Shown here one piece after another: positions 8,589 through 19,191 of a stretch of 64,000 nt of DNA (positions are counted from its first letter, which is position 1; every line of letters starts with the position of its first letter). Origin of the DNA: Flavobacterium sp. LC2016-23 (lineage in GTDB: Bacteria > Bacteroidota > Bacteroidia > Flavobacteriales > Flavobacteriaceae); NCBI RefSeq assembly GCF_009674775.1, contig NZ_WKKE01000001.1, positions 304,675-368,674 of the forward strand, written 5' to 3'. A program made the position numbers and the translations under genes. Under the pieces are notes generated by a model that did not search any database, was not told the DNA's origin, and saw only the letters and a program-made list of their open reading frames with translations.

Positions 8589-8631
8589 ATTCTATTTCCT
8601 TTCCTCTTTATTCTTTCCTCTATTTCCTTTC

Positions 8632-10784
<2,153 letters not shown>

Positions 10785-10862
10785 TCCTTTTGGGTTTAGT
10801 ATATAGTAATACTTTAGGAATGGCTGCAATTGCGCATAAAAATGCGCGAAGAAGTCATCTTA

Positions 10863-10941
10863 CTTTTCCCTACGCTAGTATGAACTAGATCAGGTTCAGA
10901 GGGTAAAATCTCAGCCTGCAATGTTGCAGACACCCCTAAAG
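10863..10941 (-). promoter_or_regulatory. TPP riboswitch (THI element)
   Basis: Read on the minus strand, the region has the P1 arm CTTT, then GGGGTGTCTGC, the conserved CTGAGA of the pyrimidine-binding arm, ACCTGATC, then TACTAGCGTAGGGA and the closing AAAG. These are the hallmark TPP aptamer blocks in the correct order. It sits about 80 bases upstream of thiS and starts nearly at the predicted transcription start. No strong terminator follows, so control at translation initiation of thiS is likely. Confidence 0.96.
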
Positions 10942-10948
10942 TGTGAAG

Positions 10949-10956
10949 CAAATGTA
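10949..10956 (-). promoter_or_regulatory. Promoter -7 box of the thi operon
   Basis: On the minus strand TACATTTG matches TAnnTTTG and lies 7 bases before the aptamer, so the transcript should begin almost at the riboswitch. Confidence 0.65.
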
Positions 10957-10962
10957 AGGAAA

Positions 10963-11101
10963 AAAAGTTTTCAGTCGCAGTTTTCAGTCACAGTTTTCAG
11001 ATTTTCATAAAACTGAAAACTACAAAACTGCAAAAAAACTGAAAACTGCGACTAAGACAGGACTTGCAAAGAGACTGAAAACTGCGACTGAAAACTGAAA
11101 A
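10963..11101. repeat. CAGTTTTCAG-family inverted repeat
   Basis: Several copies of CAGTCGCAGTTTTCAG-like words (about 10968-11000) face complementary ACTGAAAACTGCGACTG-like words (about 11030-11099). Together they could fold into a long hairpin between the tag stop and the thi promoter. It may end tag transcription. Confidence 0.7.
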
Positions 11102-11662
11102 CTACTTCCCCTTCTTCCAGCAGTCTTCAATATGATCGTTGACCATGCCGGTAGCCTGCATGTGAGCGTAAATAACGGTTGAGCCGACAAATTTGAAGCC
11201 TCTTTTTTTTAAATCTTTACTAATTTCGTCTGAAAGTGGAGTAGTGGCCGGAACGTCTTTAGATGTCTTCGGATTGTTTAGGATTGGTTTTCCGTTGGTG
11301 AATTTCCAGATATACTCAGAGAAACTTCCAAATTCTTCCTGTACTTTTATAAAGGCTTGTGCGTTTGTAACTGCCGAACGAATTTTTAGCTTATTGCGAA
11401 TGATTCCGGTATCGTCAAGAAGGGATGCAATTTTATCTTCGGTATAATTAGCTATTTTTTTATAATCAAAATGATCGAAAGCGTTTCTGAAATTTTCTCT
11501 TTTATTTAAAATGGTAATCCAGCTCAAGCCTGCCTGAAAAGTTTCCAGCATTAAAAATTCAAATAATGAGGCATCATCATACACAGGAACGCCCCATTCT
11601 TCGTCATGGTATTTTTTGTATAAATCGCTGGCAGAACACCAGCTGCATCGAATAGGTTCCAT
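11102..11662 (-). CDS. tag: DNA-3-methyladenine glycosylase I
   Basis: A 186-residue base-excision enzyme that removes 3-methyladenine from alkylated DNA. The zinc ligands known from E. coli Tag are all present: Cys6 and His19 near the N-terminus, His177 and Cys181 near the C-terminus. Typical segments are HDEEWGVPVYDD, FQAGLSWITILNKRE and GFKFVGSTVIYAHMQA, followed by GMVNDH. A small hypothetical gene ends 3 bases upstream and may share its transcript. Confidence 0.96.
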   Translation of the reverse strand: MEPIRCSWCSASDLYKKYHDEEWGVPVYDDASLFEFLMLETFQAGLSWITILNKRENFRNAFDHFDYKKIANYTEDKIASLLDDTGIIRNKLKIRSAVTNAQAFIKVQEEFGSFSEYIWKFTNGKPILNNPKTSKDVPATTPLSDEISKDLKKRGFKFVGSTVIYAHMQATGMVNDHIEDCWKKGK

Positions 11663-11665
11663 TTT

Positions 11666-11926
11666 TTATTTCAAATATAAAAATTCTCCATTAGTAAGTT
11701 TCAGATTCACTCTAATTGCTCCCGTTAAAAAAATCCAGCTTATAATCTGATCGCTTATTCGAATTTTGTCCGGATTCGATAAATCGATAATGACATTTTG
11801 TGAAAACTGAAGATTTACATTTTTTTTATTTATGGGGTACTTATAATTGTACTTCTCTAAAAAATAAATAAATAAATCGCCGTACTCTTTGTCATGATTT
11901 TTTGTTGTGTAAATCAAATGCTCCAT
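11666..11926 (-). CDS. Hypothetical protein, 86 residues
   Basis: A short basic, hydrophobic protein with no recognised domain. The predicted pattern is mixed: an N-terminal polar part rich in Tyr and Lys, then beta-like segments NVIIDLSN and IISWIFLTGAIRVNLKL. No signal peptide is visible. It ends 3 bases before tag, so co-transcription is likely. Confidence 0.55.
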   Translation of the reverse strand: MEHLIYTTKNHDKEYGDLFIYFLEKYNYKYPINKKNVNLQFSQNVIIDLSNPDKIRISDQIISWIFLTGAIRVNLKLTNGEFLYLK

Positions 11927-11961
11927 ACAAAATCGCGTCTGATTAGGTCTTTGCTTCCCCT

Positions 11962-12411
11962 TTATACTTTTTTAAATATTACTAATTCTGAAACCGTTTC
12001 TTTTTCGATTTGAGATATAATTCTAATTTTTAAAGTAGTATTATTGAGTATTATGATTTCTGAATCTGCTGGCTCCAGCTCTTCTATGTTATTTTTTATA
12101 AGAGAAAGAGTTGATCCGTTTTTTGTGTATTTCCCATTGTCTTCTAAAATCCTGCATTTTCCGTTTTCTTTGCTAAATAGGATCACTTTATAGGTTCCGT
12201 CAGAAAGAAACTCCATATAATCTTTGCCGCATTCCGTTACGTTAATGCGGTCTGTTAATACTTCTTGACCGATAGTCCCAATTCCATATTGTAAAAATTC
12301 CCATTTACCAACAATTGATGCATTGTTATCATTATCACTGTCGTTGCTGCAGCTTGTAAAAGTTAATCCTAGTGCTGTTATAAAAAAAAATAAAATGGTT
12401 AGTTGTTTCAT
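11962..12411 (-). CDS. Lipocalin-like lipoprotein
   Basis: A 149-residue exported protein. The leader has a hydrophobic core followed by the lipobox TSC, so the mature protein begins at a lipid-modified Cys near residue 21 with an Asp/Asn-rich linker. The mature part starts with IVGKWEF, the usual opening of Bacteroidota lipocalin-like lipoproteins, followed by eight or so short beta strands (MEFLSDGTYKV, NGKYTKNGSTLSLI, TLKIRIIS). The ligand is unknown. It probably has its own transcript. Confidence 0.8.
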   Translation of the reverse strand: MKQLTILFFFITALGLTFTSCSNDSDNDNNASIVGKWEFLQYGIGTIGQEVLTDRINVTECGKDYMEFLSDGTYKVILFSKENGKCRILEDNGKYTKNGSTLSLIKNNIEELEPADSEIIILNNTTLKIRIISQIEKETVSELVIFKKV

Positions 12412-12502
12412 TGTGGTTTTAAATAATTTTTAGAAATATATTTTTATGATTATTAAGAATAGTAATGTGATGAAATCTTTTAACTAAGATTGGCTTACGT
12501 TG

Positions 12503-13183
12503 TCATTTTCCAATTTGCCAGCGGTATCCTTTTACGCCCGGAATGTAAGCAGAACGGCCAATAATGACCAGCTCATTATAAATCTTCTTATCGTATTTGA
12601 TGCCTATAGCAGTCCCCGAAGTGTATAATTTATTGGCTTTAAAGGTGATTTTCATCAGGCCGTCTTTGAATTTGGCATCAGAGATTTTTTCGATAAACCA
12701 CGTCGAACGCCACTTTACGGCAATTTCATCGTCGTCAGTTTTGGTAATGCTTTTTACAAGTTTAACCGCTTCTTCCGGAATTTCAAGCCTTTGAGTGAGT
12801 TGCTCCTGAGTCAGAGTCTGCCCAATTTTGCTTCCGTAAAGTATTTTGCGCAAATTAACGAATGTTAGTAACGTTTTATTGGCCTCGGCGCTCAGGTCTA
12901 ATTTAGTATTGTTTGTTAGCTTGTCCTGATTTTGAATTTGAGGGTTCGGTTCATTTCCTTCCTTTACTAAAAAAATATTGTTTTTGTCAGCAATAGGTTT
13001 TTTTGGGGAATTTGAAATAAGTGTAGCTTTAGGGACTGTTTTTTTAAAGATTTTTGCCGAAGCAGTTTTTAATTTACTTACAGGATAAACAGGCTCTTGT
13101 TTAGACCGTTTTTTTGCATCGTTACCACAGCCCGTAAAAAAATAGGCTATTGAAAGCAGCAGGATGGCAATTGTCTTTCTCAT
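12503..13183 (-). CDS. Putative lipoprotein of unknown function
   Basis: A 226-residue protein starting at the ATG at 13183; an upstream in-frame start at 13198 would add five residues before the leader. MRKTIAILLLSIAYFFTGCG is a lipoprotein signal with lipobox TGC. A Lys/Pro/Asn-rich disordered region of about 85 residues follows, then a folded C-terminal part from about residue 100 (LTFVNLRKILYG to the end) with no recognised family. It starts 15 bases after the transporter gene stop, so the two may be co-transcribed. Confidence 0.68.
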   Translation of the reverse strand: MRKTIAILLLSIAYFFTGCGNDAKKRSKQEPVYPVSKLKTASAKIFKKTVPKATLISNSPKKPIADKNNIFLVKEGNEPNPQIQNQDKLTNNTKLDLSAEANKTLLTFVNLRKILYGSKIGQTLTQEQLTQRLEIPEEAVKLVKSITKTDDDEIAVKWRSTWFIEKISDAKFKDGLMKITFKANKLYTSGTAIGIKYDKKIYNELVIIGRSAYIPGVKGYRWQIGK

Positions 13184-13198
13184 AACTACAAGGTACAC

Positions 13199-13861
13199 TT
13201 AATCTTTAACAGATGGGTCTTCTTCCAGATATTTCTTGATTAAATGATGCCCGAGATAAATTAACGGAGTTAACAAAACTGCGACTGAAAGTTTGAAAAT
13301 ATAACCTGTTAAAGCTGAAGAAATAAAAGTGTCAAAGTTGATTTTTCCCGGCAGCCAAAAAGCAATTCCGAGAACAATAAAAGAGTCAAATAATTGCGAG
13401 ATGACGGTAGATCCTGTTGTTCTCAGCCATATTTTCTTTTCTCCTGTGCGTCTTTTAAAAAACCAGAAAATCCAAACGTCGATAAGTTGAGAGGCCATAA
13501 AAGCGATAAGGCTCCCGACGATAATCCACATACTTTGTCCAAAAACGGCGAAAAATTGTTCGTCATTTACCGGACTGATCCCTTTTGCCGCGGGAATTAT
13601 GATGGCCATAAATAAAATCAGAAAGGCATACGCGATCAGGCAAGCCGTTATAAAAGAAAGTTTTTTAACTCCCTTTTCTCCAAAATACTCATTGATTAAA
13701 TCTGTTGTAAGAAAAACGACCGGCCAGGGCAAAATTCCGATACTCATTACAAAAGGCCCGATTTGAATTAATTTCCCTCCAATTAATTCCGCTACTACGG
13801 CATTGGTGATAAAAATTCCTGCAAGAATAACAAAGACAATTTCCTTTTTGGTTTTGAACAT
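13199..13861 (-). CDS. Queuosine precursor transporter (YhhQ/DUF165 family)
   Basis: A 220-residue inner-membrane protein with about six hydrophobic segments. It matches the YhhQ family, which imports queuosine precursors such as preQ0 and preQ1. The family segment TTGSTVISQLFDSFIVLGIAF is present in the second half. The ATG at 13861 is preferred to an upstream TTG at 13885 because the TTG lies inside the promoter box at 13883-13890. A queG gene for the last queuosine step lies at 59845, so both ends of the pathway are in this window. Confidence 0.9.
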   Translation of the reverse strand: MFKTKKEIVFVILAGIFITNAVVAELIGGKLIQIGPFVMSIGILPWPVVFLTTDLINEYFGEKGVKKLSFITACLIAYAFLILFMAIIIPAAKGISPVNDEQFFAVFGQSMWIIVGSLIAFMASQLIDVWIFWFFKRRTGEKKIWLRTTGSTVISQLFDSFIVLGIAFWLPGKINFDTFISSALTGYIFKLSVAVLLTPLIYLGHHLIKKYLEEDPSVKD

Positions 13862-13882
13862 ATCTTTTTGTGATTGAAATTT

Positions 13883-13890
13883 CAAATTTA
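13883..13890 (-). promoter_or_regulatory. Promoter -7 box for the queuosine-precursor transporter
   Basis: On the minus strand TAAATTTG matches TAnnTTTG, 21 bases before the ATG at 13861. It decides the start choice for that gene. Confidence 0.55.
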
Positions 13891-14036
13891 AGTTATTTCT
13901 TTATAAACATAACATAGTTTGAATCTAAATTAAAAGCAGTTTGCTAAAAAATACTGAAAGTTAAATTTTCCTTTTCAATGGCGTTTTTTAGTTATTTTTG
14001 AAACACTAACAAAATTCATTTATATCAAGTAAATTA

Positions 14037-16160
14037 ATGATAATGAAAAAAATAATAGGAATTTTTCTTATGGGTACAACTTTTTTTGCGTCACACGCAC
14101 AAACCAATTCTGAGAATCCGCTGCTTAAAAAATGGATAGGCCCTTACGGTGGGGTTCCTGCTTTTAATGTGTATAAAGTATCAGATTTTAAACCGGCAAT
14201 TGAATTTGCCATTCAGGAAAAGCTTAACGAAGTAGAGGCTATTGCCAATAATCCAAAATCGCCAACCTTTGATAATACAATAGCCGCTTTAGAGCTTTCC
14301 GGTAAAACCTTTACAAGAATTTATACAGTTTACGGAATTTACAGGTCAAATCTAAGCAGTCCTGAATTTAATGCCGTAGATACAGAAATGTCTCCAAAAT
14401 TTTCTGAATTTAGTGATAAGATCAATCAGAATAAAAAGCTTTTCGAAAGAATAGCAACTTTATACAATTCAAAAGAGAGTAAAAAGCTTACTAGTGAGCA
14501 ACAACGTTTAATTTGGCTGTATTACACAGATTTTGTTCGCGAAGGAGCAAAATTAAATAACGTGGATAAAGAAAAAGTAGCGGATATCAATAAACAACTC
14601 GCAACGCTTTTTACGCGATTCAGTCAAAATTTGCTGGCGGAAGAACATAATCAGTATGTGGAATTAAAGACAGAAGCAGATTTCGACGGTCTTCCGGCTG
14701 AAGTAAAAAATGCGGCAATTGCAGAAGCTAAAGAGCGAAAATTGGAAGTGATGGGATGTATTGCTAATACACGTTCTTCAATTGAACCTTTTTTAACCTT
14801 CTCCAATAGAAGGGATTTACGCGAAAAGGCTTTTGATATTTTTGTGAAACGCGGTGATAACGGAAATGCAAATGATAACAATGCAACTTTAGTGGCTATT
14901 TTGCAATTACGCGCGGAGAAAGCCAAAATATTGGGCTTCCCTTCATTTGCACATTGGAGTTTGTCTAATAAAATGGCAAAAGACCCTCAGAAAACGCTTG
15001 CCTTAATGGAATCGGTATGGGAACCAGCCGTTGAAAAAGTACATCAGGATGTTACCGAAATGCAAAAGATTGTAGATGCTGAAGGAGGAAAATTTAAAAT
15101 TCAGCCCTGGGATTATCGCTATTATGCTGAAAAAGTCAGAAAAGCAAAATATGATTTGGACCAAAATGAGGTGAAGCCTTATTTGCAATTAGAAAATCTT
15201 CGCGAAGGAATGTTTTGGGTAGCAGGTGAATTGTTCAATTTGAGTTTTAAACAGATTACAAATGTTCCGGTGTATCATCCGGATGTGCGTGTTTGGGAGG
15301 TAAGTAATACACTTACGGGTAAAGTAGTCGGATTGTGGTATTTTGATCCTTATGCACGTACAGGAAAACGTTCCGGAGCCTGGATGAATTCTTATAGAGA
15401 TCAGCAAAAACTGGATGGGGATGTGCTGACAATTGTCTCTAATAATTGCAATTTTATTAAAGGAGATACAAATGAACCTGTTTTAATTTCATGGGAAGAC
15501 GCTACAACATTATTTCATGAATTTGGACATGCACTTCATGGTTTGTGTTCTAATGTTATTTATCCTAGTTTATCCGGTACATCGGTAGCCAGGGATTATG
15601 TAGAATTTCCTTCTCAGTTGTTAGAGCACTGGCTGGCTACTCCGGAAGTATTGAATAAATTTGCCCTTCATTATAAAACGAATCAGCCTTTGCCGCACGC
15701 ATTGGTGGAAAGAATTGAAAGAGCAGCTAATTTTGGGGAAGGATTCTCTACAGTAGAAACCATTTCAAGTTCTTTAATAGATATGAAGCTTCATTTGGCT
15801 ACGGAAACTATTAATCCTCATGAATTTGAAAAAGTGACTTTAGATGCCCTTCATATGCCTTCTGAAATTGTAATGCGTCACAGGATTCCACAATTTGGAC
15901 ATATTTTTTCGAGTGACGGATATGCAGCCGGCTATTACAGTTATTTGTGGGCAGATGTTATAAATGCAGATGCTTACGAGGCTTTCCTTGAAGGAAAAGG
16001 CCCGTATGACAAAGAAGTGGCCAAACGGCTTTATGAGACTGTATTTAGCGTTGGAAACACGATTGATCAGGAACAGGCCTACGAGAATTTTAGAGGAAGA
16101 GCACCTAAATCAGATGCTTTAATGAGAGCCAGAAATTTTCCGGTTACAGCTAAAAAGTAA
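14037..16160 (+). CDS. dcp: M3 family metallopeptidase (peptidyl-dipeptidase Dcp-like), exported
   Basis: A 707-residue zinc peptidase of the M3 (thimet oligopeptidase/Dcp) family. HEFGH at residues 494-498 carries the two zinc His and the catalytic Glu, and a downstream glutamate-bearing segment (VEFPSQLLEHWL) provides the third ligand. The leader KKIIGIFLMGTTFFASHAQ is a signal peptide, so it is periplasmic or envelope-bound, as in many Bacteroidota Dcp enzymes. It would cleave oligopeptides after uptake across the outer membrane. The first codons read Met-Ile-Met, so the start may be 14037 or 14043. A bidirectional terminator follows. Confidence 0.93.
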   Translation: MIMKKIIGIFLMGTTFFASHAQTNSENPLLKKWIGPYGGVPAFNVYKVSDFKPAIEFAIQEKLNEVEAIANNPKSPTFDNTIAALELSGKTFTRIYTVYGIYRSNLSSPEFNAVDTEMSPKFSEFSDKINQNKKLFERIATLYNSKESKKLTSEQQRLIWLYYTDFVREGAKLNNVDKEKVADINKQLATLFTRFSQNLLAEEHNQYVELKTEADFDGLPAEVKNAAIAEAKERKLEVMGCIANTRSSIEPFLTFSNRRDLREKAFDIFVKRGDNGNANDNNATLVAILQLRAEKAKILGFPSFAHWSLSNKMAKDPQKTLALMESVWEPAVEKVHQDVTEMQKIVDAEGGKFKIQPWDYRYYAEKVRKAKYDLDQNEVKPYLQLENLREGMFWVAGELFNLSFKQITNVPVYHPDVRVWEVSNTLTGKVVGLWYFDPYARTGKRSGAWMNSYRDQQKLDGDVLTIVSNNCNFIKGDTNEPVLISWEDATTLFHEFGHALHGLCSNVIYPSLSGTSVARDYVEFPSQLLEHWLATPEVLNKFALHYKTNQPLPHALVERIERAANFGEGFSTVETISSSLIDMKLHLATETINPHEFEKVTLDALHMPSEIVMRHRIPQFGHIFSSDGYAAGYYSYLWADVINADAYEAFLEGKGPYDKEVAKRLYETVFSVGNTIDQEQAYENFRGRAPKSDALMRARNFPVTAKK

Positions 16161-16177
16161 TCAGGTAAAAACTAAAA

Positions 16178-16213
16178 TAAAAAAGCCCGAATAAATTAAT
16201 ATTCGGGCTTTTT
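16178..16213. terminator. Bidirectional terminator between the M3 peptidase and tsf
   Basis: AAAAAGCCCGAATA pairs with TATTCGGGCTTTTT around a short AT loop, with A- and T-runs on both sides. It serves the rightward peptidase gene and the leftward tsf gene. Confidence 0.9.
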
Positions 16214-16232
16214 ATATTGAAAAAATAATATA

Positions 16233-17195
16233 TTAACCTAGAGTAACTCTTTTGAAACCTGTAATTTCAACATTGAATCCTTTAACATAGTCACCAACTT
16301 TTTTACTGTCATCTTTGATGAAGTTTTGGTCTAGTAACGCTTTCTCCTGATCTAAAGTAGTATTGTCAGAGATGAAACGTTGCACTTTTCCAGGAATAAT
16401 TTTATCCCAAATTTGCTCTGGTTTACCTTCCGCTTTTAATTCCGCTTTAGCATCTTCTTCAGCTTGTTTTAAAACTTCTTCAGTTAATTGAGAGTAAGAA
16501 ATATATTTAGGTACATTTTTTAAAGTTTTTCCTAAACGTTTAGCTTCTTCATTATCCTTTTCGATTACAGCAATACGGGCAGCAAGTTCAGATTCAACGA
16601 AAGCAGGATCAAAATCTTTGTAAGATAATGTATCAGCTCCCATAGAAGCAACTTGCATAGAGATGTCTTTAGTTAAAACGTCACCATTAGCAATTGGCTC
16701 AGAAATTGCAGTTAATGCAGCAATTTTGTTAACGTGAACATAAGATCCAACGAAAGCACCTTCTAAGATTTCAAAACCACCGATTTCGATTTTTTCACCG
16801 ATAACACCAGTTTGCTCGATTAATTTTTCAGCAACAGTAATTCCGTTGAAATCTGAAGCTAAGAATTCTTCTTTAGAAGAGAAGTTAATAGCTCTTTCTA
16901 CCAATTCTTTAGCTAAAGTTACGAAAGCCTCATTTTTACCTACGAAATCTGTTTCGCAGTTTAAAGTGATGATCGCTCCTTTAGTTTTGTCAGCATTTAC
17001 AAAAGAAACAGCAGCTCCTTCAGAAGACTCACGGTCAGAACGGTTAGCAGCAACTTTTTGTCCTTTTTCTCTAAGGTTTTGTATAGCTTTATCGAAATCT
17101 CCATCAGCTTCAACTAAAGCTTTTTTACAGTCCATCATTCCGGCACCTGTAGTTTGTCTTAATTTATTTACGTCTGCAGCAGTAATTGTTGCCAT
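16233..17195 (-). CDS. tsf: Elongation factor Ts
   Basis: A 320-residue EF-Ts, the nucleotide exchange factor for EF-Tu. The N-terminal UBA-like part has VNKLRQTTGAGMMDCKKALVEADGD, and the EF-Tu contact signature NCETDFVGKNEAFV follows. It is the last gene of the rplM-rpsI-rpsB-tsf run, 138 bases after rpsB. The gap holds an inverted repeat of the TTGGAATTT family, which may lower tsf expression or process the mRNA. Confidence 0.97.
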   Translation of the reverse strand: MATITAADVNKLRQTTGAGMMDCKKALVEADGDFDKAIQNLREKGQKVAANRSDRESSEGAAVSFVNADKTKGAIITLNCETDFVGKNEAFVTLAKELVERAINFSSKEEFLASDFNGITVAEKLIEQTGVIGEKIEIGGFEILEGAFVGSYVHVNKIAALTAISEPIANGDVLTKDISMQVASMGADTLSYKDFDPAFVESELAARIAVIEKDNEEAKRLGKTLKNVPKYISYSQLTEEVLKQAEEDAKAELKAEGKPEQIWDKIIPGKVQRFISDNTTLDQEKALLDQNFIKDDSKKVGDYVKGFNVEITGFKRVTLG

Positions 17196-17237
17196 AATAT
17201 TTTGAATTTTAATGTTAAAAGTAAAAATTCCATCTTT

Positions 17238-17325
17238 TAAATTCCAAATTCCAATTTTAATAAATTATCAACATTATGTTTTTAATTATTCTTGGATTTT
17301 GGAATTTAAAATTTGGAATTTAAAT
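17238..17325. repeat. TTGGAATTT-family inverted repeat between rpsB and tsf
   Basis: TTTAAATTCCAAATTCCAATTTT near 17238-17259 faces GGAATTTAAAATTTGGAATTTAAA near 17301-17325, around an AT-rich centre. It occupies most of the rpsB-tsf gap. Confidence 0.65.
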
Positions 17326-17332
17326 TGTTTAT

Positions 17333-18130
17333 TTATTCTTCAGTTGCAGGAGCAGCAGCTTCAACAGCTGGTGCAGCCTCTACAGCAGGAGCAGCTTCAG
17401 CAGCAGCTTCTTCAGTAAACACTTCAGTTTCTTTGTCAGAACCTCTGTCAGAAAGACCTTCGATTACGGCAGCAGTTACTAAAGATAAAATTTTGTCAAT
17501 TGATTTAGAAGCATCATCATTTGCAGGAATAACGTAATCAACCTCTCTTGGGTCAGAATTCGTATCAACCATTGCGAAAACTGGAATGTTTAATTTTTGT
17601 GCTTCTTTTATTGCGATATGTTCCGCTTTGATATCTACTACGAACAATGCAGCTGGTAGTCTTGACATGTCAGCGATTGAACCTAAGTTTTTCTCTAATT
17701 TAGCACGTAGACGATCCACTTGCAAACGCTCTTTTTTAGAAAGGGTCATGAAAGTACCATCTTTCTTCATTTTATCAATAGAAGACATTTTTTTAACTGC
17801 CTTTCTGATAGTTACGAAGTTCGTTAGCATTCCACCAGGCCATCTTTCAGTGATGTAAGGCATGTTTGCAGCTTTTGCTTTTTCAGCAACGATATCTTTT
17901 GCTTGTTTTTTGGTAGCTACGAATAAAATTTTTCTACCTGATGCAGCGATTTTTTTCAAAGCTTCATTAGCTTCTTCGATTTTTGCTGCAGTTTTATATA
18001 GATTGATAATGTGTATACCATTACGCTCCATATAAATGTAAGGGGCCATGTTTGGATCCCATTTTCTAGTCATGTGTCCGAAGTGAACACCTGCTTCTAG
18101 TAAGTCTTTTACTTCTATTTTGTTTGCCAT
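17333..18130 (-). CDS. rpsB: 30S ribosomal protein S2
   Basis: A 265-residue S2. Core family segments are LLEAGVHFGHMTRKWDPNM, IINLYKT, ILFVATKKQA, ITERWPGGMLTNF, RLPAALFVVD and VPVFAMVDTNSDP (here IPVFAMVD). After about residue 225 comes an Ala/Glu/Pro-rich tail with a repeated APAVEA unit, longer than the E. coli C-terminus and low in complexity. It is separated from rpsI by a 176-base spacer with several hairpins. Confidence 0.98.
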   Translation of the reverse strand: MANKIEVKDLLEAGVHFGHMTRKWDPNMAPYIYMERNGIHIINLYKTAAKIEEANEALKKIAASGRKILFVATKKQAKDIVAEKAKAANMPYITERWPGGMLTNFVTIRKAVKKMSSIDKMKKDGTFMTLSKKERLQVDRLRAKLEKNLGSIADMSRLPAALFVVDIKAEHIAIKEAQKLNIPVFAMVDTNSDPREVDYVIPANDDASKSIDKILSLVTAAVIEGLSDRGSDKETEVFTEEAAAEAAPAVEAAPAVEAAAPATEE

Positions 18131-18162
18131 TTTTGTACTAGTTTACGTTCTGTTGATTAGCA

Positions 18163-18299
18163 ATGTATAAATGGCGGTTTCCCTGGCTTTATACATTTAG
18201 ATGCTAAACTATTTCCTGCCTCGACAGGAGAGCAACAACAACTGTGTTTTTTAATTTCAATAAATAATTGATCATGTCTTGTCCCAAATGAACAAGACA
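18163..18299 (-). promoter_or_regulatory. Structured rpsI-rpsB spacer, candidate S2 leader
   Basis: Three hairpins can be drawn on the minus strand. ATGTATAAA pairs with TTTATACAT (18163-18196) around a GC-rich apical part with a GAAA-like loop. TCCTG pairs with CAGGA (18214-18229). TGTCTTGT pairs with ACAAGACA (18275-18299). None is followed by a T-run, so these are not plain terminators. The first hairpin ends 32 bases before the rpsB start. A regulatory leader or an RNA-processing site is inferred. Confidence 0.5.
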
Positions 18300-18306
18300 G
18301 GTAATA

Positions 18307-18693
18307 TTAACGTTTAGAGAATTGGAATCTCTTACGAGCTTTCTTCTGACCGAATTTCTTACGTTCAACCATTCTTGGATCTCTTGTTAATAAACCTTCT
18401 GGTTTAAGGATAGCTCTGTTTTCAGCATTTACTTCACACATAACACGTGCTAATGCCATTCTTACAGCTTCTGCCTGACCAGTTGAACCACCTCCGTAAA
18501 CGTTTACTTTTACATCAAAGTTGTTTACATTTTCTGTCATAGACATTGGTTGTAAAACTTTGTATTGTAAAGTTGCAGTTGGAAAGTAAGTTGCGAATTC
18601 TTTTTTGTTTACAGTGATTTTTCCTGTTCCTTCAGAAACATATACACGTGCAACAGCGGTTTTTCTTCTACCGATTTTGTGAATAACTCCCAT
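18307..18693 (-). CDS. rpsI: 30S ribosomal protein S9
   Basis: A 128-residue S9 with the expected pattern: IGRRKTAVARVYV at the N-terminus, YGGGSTGQAEAVRMALAR in the middle, and LTRDPRMVERKKFGQKKARKRFQFSKR-type basic ending, whose last arginine reaches the P-site tRNA. Its ATG shares one base with the rplM stop (TAATG), so translation is probably coupled. Confidence 0.98.
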   Translation of the reverse strand: MGVIHKIGRRKTAVARVYVSEGTGKITVNKKEFATYFPTATLQYKVLQPMSMTENVNNFDVKVNVYGGGSTGQAEAVRMALARVMCEVNAENRAILKPEGLLTRDPRMVERKKFGQKKARKRFQFSKR

Positions 18694-19148
18694 TACTTAA
18701 GATCGTTTAGGTTAACAGTTCTAGGTTTTTGAGCGCCTTGTTTGTGCTCAGATCCTACAACAACATTTAGATTTCTAAAAAGTTCAGCACCTAGTTTGTT
18801 TTTAGGTAACATTCCTTTTACAGCTTTCTCTACTAATAATGCAGGGTTTTTAGATTGCAATACTTTAGCAGTTAAAGTTCTTTGTCCTCCTGGGTAACCT
18901 GTATGACGCATGTAAATTTTGTCATTCATTTTTGTACCTGTAAGGTTAATTTTTTCTGAGTTGATAACAATTACGTTATCTCCACAGTCAACGTGCGGTG
19001 TGTAACTTGGCTTGTACTTACCTCTTAAGATCATTGCAACCTTTGAAGCAAGACGACCTAAGTTATGACCTTCAGCGTCAACAACAATCCACTCTTTCGT
19101 TACAGTGGCTTTGCTAGCTGAAATTGTCTTGTAGCTTAATGCGTCCAT
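18693..19148 (-). CDS. rplM: 50S ribosomal protein L13
   Basis: A 151-residue L13, first gene of the operon. Segments WIVVDAEGHNLGRLAS, LRGKYKPSYTPHVDCGDNV, YMRHTGYPGGQRTLTA and VKGMLPKNKLG are diagnostic. It is read from the strong promoter at 19192-19222. As in many bacteria it is paired with rpsI. Confidence 0.98.
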   Translation of the reverse strand: MDALSYKTISASKATVTKEWIVVDAEGHNLGRLASKVAMILRGKYKPSYTPHVDCGDNVIVINSEKINLTGTKMNDKIYMRHTGYPGGQRTLTAKVLQSKNPALLVEKAVKGMLPKNKLGAELFRNLNVVVGSEHKQGAQKPRTVNLNDLK

Positions 19149-19191
19149 AATATTATTTTAATTAAACATTCCATCCCCAATAAAGGGGATG

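Noticed and set aside
8533..8630. Possible CRISPR-like array in the thi operon
   Set aside because: The unit is 7 bases with no spacers and no cas genes are near; it is a simple tandem repeat.
18275..18299. Hairpin after rpsI as an intrinsic terminator
   Set aside because: No T-run follows on the minus strand, and rpsB lies downstream without a clear promoter of its own; it is kept as part of a structured spacer.
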